Below, in pieces: positions 46,785 to 49,529 of a DNA stretch of 49,529 nt. The position numbers and the translations under genes are program-made. Below the pieces are notes generated by a model. That model did no database searches. It saw nothing but the letters and a program-made list of their open reading frames with translations, and was not told the DNA's origin. This DNA comes from Bifidobacterium breve. Its GTDB lineage: Bacteria; Actinomycetota; Actinomycetes; Nanopelagicales; Nanopelagicaceae. Position 1 is the stretch's first letter, and every line of letters starts with the position of its first letter. The DNA lies in the NCBI GenBank assembly GCA_945876865.1, contig CAMCPZ010000006.1, positions 1-49,529 of the forward strand, read 5' to 3'.

Positions 46785-47336
46785 ATGACAAAAGCCGACG
46801 ATAAGAATCCTGCAAAGAGCCCAGATAAAAAGGGCAAGGCAACACCTAAGCGAAAAGACGCAGTTGCTGCCACAAAGGTAAATTCAATCACTGCTCCAGT
46901 AACTAAAGCCGATCGCTCAAAGAACCGCTCGGCGCTTAAAGCTGCGCGAGCTGAAGCGCGCGCTGCCTACATGCGTGGCGACGAGAGTGCAATGCCTGCT
47001 CGAGACCGCGGACCGGTGAAGAGATTTGTCCGTGACTATGTCGATTCCCGACGATCACTTGGCGAATATTTCTTGCCGCTCATGATTTTTGTTTTAGCTC
47101 TTACGCTGATTCCATCTCAAGAAATTAGAACACTTGCCATTCTCGTTATGTATGGCGCGATGCTCTATTCGGTCGTCTATGGATATTTCGTTAGCAAAAA
47201 AATCAAAGCGATTGTCTCCGAAAAGTTTCCTGGCGAATCGACTAAAGGCATCGGCATGTATGGCTGGTTACGCTCTACTCAGATGCGCAAATTGCGAGCA
47301 CCAGCACCACAGAAAAAACTTGGTGACCGCGCTTAA
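46785..47336 (+). CDS. DUF3043 membrane protein
   Basis: Family of unknown function, common in actinobacteria. The 183-aa protein has a long Lys/Ala-rich, probably disordered N-terminus (1-75), the conserved GPVKRFVRDYVDSRRSLGEY, then two membrane helices (about 95-132) and a short basic C-terminal tail with KGIGMYGWLRSTQMRKLR. It follows nadA with a 4-nt gap and is convergent with the aldo/keto reductase; the stops share an AT-rich hairpin. Confidence 0.85.
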   Translation: MTKADDKNPAKSPDKKGKATPKRKDAVAATKVNSITAPVTKADRSKNRSALKAARAEARAAYMRGDESAMPARDRGPVKRFVRDYVDSRRSLGEYFLPLMIFVLALTLIPSQEIRTLAILVMYGAMLYSVVYGYFVSKKIKAIVSEKFPGESTKGIGMYGWLRSTQMRKLRAPAPQKKLGDRA

Positions 47337-47358
47337 ATAATCTATTCGATTATTAAGC
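47331..47358. terminator. Shared AT-rich hairpin at two convergent stop codons
   Basis: GCTTAAATAATC pairs with GATTATTAAGC (11 bp, one bulged A, 5-nt loop). Both stops (TAA of DUF3043 and TAA of the reductase) are inside the stem. It lacks a T-tract but could stop transcription or protect both 3' ends. Confidence 0.45.
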
Positions 47359-48354
47359 TCTTGGATTTGGGCTCTCTGTTCGTTCTGGATTAGTTTCCGG
47401 AATCGAGCCGAGGGCCTTATCTATTTCGGCAAGAGTTTGCGGTGAGAGCTTCACTCCAGAAGCCTTAACGTTCTCTTTTACTTGTGCTGGCCTAGAGGCA
47501 CCCATAATCACTGACGAAACATTTGGATTGGCCAGCGCCCAGGCAAGGGCGAGTTGTGACATTGTTAAATCTAGGCCTTGTGCGATTGGCTTTAATTTCG
47601 CGACTGCTTCGAGAACCTCATCGCGCATCCAACGAGAAATCATTTCGGCGCCGCTCTTCTTATCAGTGGCTCGTGAACCGGTTGGCGGCTTCTTGCCTGG
47701 CAGATACTTGCCAGTTAAAACTCCTTGAGCTACTGGTGACCAAACTATCTGGCCAATCCCCTCTTCGATGCAAAGTGGAACAACTTTCGATTCAATTACT
47801 CGCCAGAGCATCGAATATTGAGGTTGGCTAGAAACGAAGCGATCAAAGTTATTAGCCTTCTGAATCTTTAGCGCTTGATTTATCTGAGATGAGGTCCATT
47901 CCGAGAAGCCAATGTAATTAACTTTCCCTTGGCGGATTAAATCGTCGAATGCACGTAACGATTCTTCTAATGGAGTTTCATAATCAAAGCGATGCATCTG
48001 ATAAAGATCTATGTGATCGGTATTGAGTCGCTTTAATGACGCATTCACTGATTCCATAATGTGTTTGCGGGAAAGACCGCGATCATTCTTTCCTGGCCCG
48101 GTTGGCCAATAAACTTTTGTGAATAATTCATAGCCCTCACGCTTAACACCTTTAAGTGCTTTTCCCAGAACGCTCTCGGCCTTGGTTCCAGCATAAACAT
48201 CAGCGGTATCGAATGTTGTTATTCCAACATCAAGTGCGGCGTGAACGCATTTGATGGCTGCATCTTGCTCGACTTGCAAGCCGTGGGTAACCCAATTTCC
48301 ATAGGCGATCTCTGAGACATACATTCCTGATGAGCCGAGGCGACGATATTCCAT
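47353..48354 (-). CDS. Aldo/keto reductase
   Basis: A 333-aa TIM-barrel NADPH oxidoreductase close to the YghZ/KCNAB-like group. Conserved residues are Asp in FDTADVYAGTKAES (Asp-Tyr pair), Lys in ELFTKVYWP, and His in DLYQMHRFD, with the cofactor segment SVIMGASRPAQV near the C-terminus. The substrate is unknown. I use the ATG at 48354, with TAGGCT ending 7 nt before it, instead of the TTG at 48360. Divergent from the cobalamin riboswitch. Confidence 0.9.
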   Translation of the reverse strand: MEYRRLGSSGMYVSEIAYGNWVTHGLQVEQDAAIKCVHAALDVGITTFDTADVYAGTKAESVLGKALKGVKREGYELFTKVYWPTGPGKNDRGLSRKHIMESVNASLKRLNTDHIDLYQMHRFDYETPLEESLRAFDDLIRQGKVNYIGFSEWTSSQINQALKIQKANNFDRFVSSQPQYSMLWRVIESKVVPLCIEEGIGQIVWSPVAQGVLTGKYLPGKKPPTGSRATDKKSGAEMISRWMRDEVLEAVAKLKPIAQGLDLTMSQLALAWALANPNVSSVIMGASRPAQVKENVKASGVKLSPQTLAEIDKALGSIPETNPERTESPNPRA

Positions 48355-48361
48355 GGACAAG

Positions 48362-48367
48362 AGCCTA
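48362..48367 (-). promoter_or_regulatory. -10 element for leaderless aldo/keto reductase transcript
   Basis: TAGGCT on the minus strand with 7 nt to the ATG at 48354. Confidence 0.4.
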
Positions 48368-48437
48368 GCTTCAGATTTGCCAATTGTTCACAGTTGGCGC
48401 ATCGCTGGTCAACGTTCTGGCAAAAGCACTGAAGTAG

Positions 48438-48446
48438 TGCTAATTT
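48438..48446 (+). promoter_or_regulatory. Candidate extended -10 for the riboswitch-btuF transcript
   Basis: TGCTAATTT matches an extended -10 (TGN-TANNNT) and lies 37 nt before the aptamer core. The remaining 48,368-48,437 shows nothing else I can support. Confidence 0.35.
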
Positions 48447-48482
48447 TGCGCCGCTGAGAAAAGCCTCGTGCTTCATCAGTAG

Positions 48483-48590
48483 TAATGCGTTTAGCGAAGT
48501 CCGGTGAAAACCCGGCGCTGTCCCGCAACTGTAGAGATTTGATTTGAAGGAATTTAAATCCAAATCCGAGCCAGGTCGCCTAACACATTA
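48483..48590 (+). promoter_or_regulatory. Cobalamin riboswitch aptamer (compact)
   Basis: Core motifs of the B12 aptamer are present: CCGGTGAAAACCCGG (P3), the CCCGCAACTGTA block, and the B12 box GAGCCAGGTCGCC (48568-48580). P1 closes with TAATGCGTTTAG (48483-48494) against CTAACACATTA (48580-48590), with one C-A mismatch and one bulged T. P5 is GATTTG/CAAATC plus ATTT/AAAT. At about 108 nt it looks like a small cobalamin-II-type aptamer. It controls the downstream BtuF-like gene. Confidence 0.92.
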
Positions 48591-48599
48591 TTGATGTAT

Positions 48600-48620
48600 C
48601 CGACCTCGGAGGAAGGTCGG
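48600..48620 (+). promoter_or_regulatory. Expression-platform switching hairpin
   Basis: CCGACCT pairs with AGGTCGG, holding GGAGGA in the loop. Its 5' side CGACCT can pair instead with AGGTCG of the B12 box (48573-48578), and GGAGGAAG (48608-48615) can pair with CTTCCTCC (48655-48662), so it can compete with both neighbours. Confidence 0.6.
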
Positions 48621-48658
48621 GCTTCTAGAGAATTTATTTTCTATTTTGCCCAAACTTC

Positions 48659-48687
48659 CTCCCTCAAACTCTCGAGGGAGATTTTTT
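48659..48687 (+). terminator. RBS-sequestering hairpin / terminator of the riboswitch
   Basis: CTCCCTC (48659-48665) pairs with GAGGGAG (48674-48680) and is followed by ATTTTTT. GAGGGAG is also the Shine-Dalgarno, 7 nt before the ATG at 48688, so the one hairpin can block translation and may end transcription. Confidence 0.75.
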
Positions 48688-49529
48688 ATGCTTAAAGTTA
48701 GAAAAGTTTTAACTAAGTTAGTCATTGCAACAACTGTAATTTCGCTTTTGACGGTCTATCCGACACAAGCCAACTCCAACATCCCAAAGCGAATTATCTC
48801 GCTTTCACCAAGTGCCACTGAAATCCTTTATGCAATCGGTTCAGGCAAGCAAGTAATCGCAGTGGACGATCTTTCAAACTATCCAAGTGAAGCTCCGATG
48901 ACAAAACTTTCGGCTTTTAATCCAAATGTCGAGGCGCTCCTAAACTACAAACCAGATTTAATTATCTTGAATGCAGATGCAACGAAAGCTTTAGAAGTTA
49001 AGGCGGCGCTTGAGAAATTGAAGATAAAAGTATTCCTAGAACGGGCGCCAAAAACGCTACGTGAGGCCTATCTTGAAATAACCGCACTGGGCAGAGCTAC
49101 CGGAAAAATATCAGGCGCCCAGAGCGTCGTATCGGGCATGAAGAGAAAAATAGCTGCCGCCGTCAAGAGTGGTAGAACTTCCAAGAAAATCTCGTTCTTC
49201 CACGAATTAGATAACAGCCTTTATACCGCGACGTCAGATACATTCATTGGCAAGGTATACAAAGACTTCAATCTGATTAACATCGCAGACCCTGCTGCAA
49301 CAGCAGATTCTGCTGGTTATCCGCAATTGCAATCTGAATTCGTCATCAAATCAAATCCAAAAATAGTATTTCTTGCAGATGCGCAATATGGCGAATCACT
49401 TGCCACGCTTACTAAGCGCCCAGGTTGGAGTGGAATTGCAGCAGTTAAAAACCAGAACGTCGTTTCACTGCCGGACGATATTCCATCCCGTTGGGGTCCA
49501 AGGCTTGTCGATTTCTATCAATTCATTGC
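48688..49529 (+). CDS. btuF: BtuF-like cobalamin ABC transporter binding protein (3' end cut by window edge)
   Basis: About 280 codons are present. It has a Sec signal peptide (MLKVRKVLTKLVIATTVISL, then PTQANS) and the periplasmic-binding fold of the BtuF/FhuD group: KRIISLSPSATEILYAIG at the mature N-terminus, YPSEAP, LNYKPDLIILNA, and GKISGAQSVV on the connecting helix. No lipobox Cys is seen. The B12 riboswitch directly upstream supports vitamin B12 or corrinoid as the substrate rather than haem or siderophore. btuC and btuD would be expected beyond the window. Confidence 0.92.
   Translation, partial: MLKVRKVLTKLVIATTVISLLTVYPTQANSNIPKRIISLSPSATEILYAIGSGKQVIAVDDLSNYPSEAPMTKLSAFNPNVEALLNYKPDLIILNADATKALEVKAALEKLKIKVFLERAPKTLREAYLEITALGRATGKISGAQSVVSGMKRKIAAAVKSGRTSKKISFFHELDNSLYTATSDTFIGKVYKDFNLINIADPAATADSAGYPQLQSEFVIKSNPKIVFLADAQYGESLATLTKRPGWSGIAAVKNQNVVSLPDDIPSRWGPRLVDFYQFI

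Noticed and set aside
48219-48563. A 114-codon minus-strand frame over the reductase start and the riboswitch
   Set aside because: It crosses the aptamer and the reductase N-terminus in another frame and has no recognisable protein features.
1-49529. Mobile elements, prophage, CRISPR arrays, toxin-antitoxin or defence islands
   Set aside because: No transposase, integrase, regularly spaced repeats or defence-family motifs were seen on either strand; all larger frames are housekeeping or metabolic.

Overview
The window looks like a piece of a streamlined, mid-GC actinobacterial chromosome, most probably a freshwater acI/Nanopelagicales-type genome (Planktophila or Nanopelagicus relatives). 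Four things point there: actinobacterial gene order (thrS-HIT-pgsA-acyltransferase-pimA ... pdxS-pdxT-yebC-ruvCAB-secD, as I recall it from Mycobacterium and Streptomyces), an actinobacterial respiratory cluster (ctaE-qcrCAB with ctaC, ctaD and a CtaF-type subunit IV), very tight packing with many 4-bp overlaps, and moderate GC. The taxon is an inference; no rRNA is present. I see no insertion sequence, prophage, CRISPR array or other mobile DNA.

Region 1 (1-14,774) is almost all minus strand: partial secD, ruvB, ruvA, ruvC, yebC, pdxT, pdxS, a DUF3048 lipoprotein, a small LemA-like membrane protein, then the phosphatidylinositol-mannoside genes pimA, a PatA-like acyltransferase and PI-phosphate synthase, a HIT hydrolase, thrS and a fused pabB-pabC. 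One plus-strand gene lies inside it (9963-10553) and resembles the GTPase domain of EF-G with its nucleotide-binding motifs worn away. Region 2 (14,881-19,601) has tRNA-Gly, tRNA-Cys and tRNA-Val with a small cupin gene between the last two, then a nitroreductase, a secreted HEXXH metallopeptidase-like protein, an SDR, and a TetR-LysE exporter pair. Region 3 (19,602-22,524) is a divergent mmsA / class III aminotransferase pair.

Region 4 (22,574-33,527) is a nucleoside uptake and salvage island. tdk, PNP and a phosphopentomutase-type mutase run on plus. Opposite them runs a BMP-type binding protein, ABC ATPase, two permeases, cdd, deoA and add. Together they would import nucleosides, deaminate them, phosphorolyse them and pass the pentose phosphate to central metabolism. 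An intrinsic terminator sits just after the binding-protein gene. Region 5 (33,620-35,815) holds a CynX/NimT-type MFS transporter, a DnaQ-like exonuclease and a degenerate receiver protein. Region 6 (35,964-42,876) holds the cytochrome bcc-aa3 genes. Region 7 (42,935-47,336) holds a cysteine-desulfurase-like protein without its PLP lysine, TusA, a PfkB (adenosine-kinase-like) kinase, an ErpA/IscA-type carrier, nadA and a DUF3043 membrane protein. Region 8 (47,353-end) holds an aldo/keto reductase and a compact cobalamin riboswitch upstream of a partial BtuF-like binding protein.

A signal running through the whole window is the start-site layout. At many first genes a TANNNT-type -10 hexamer ends 6 or 7 nt before the start codon and no Shine-Dalgarno is seen, which predicts leaderless mRNAs. 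In several cases the TAG stop of the preceding gene is itself the first half of that -10 hexamer.
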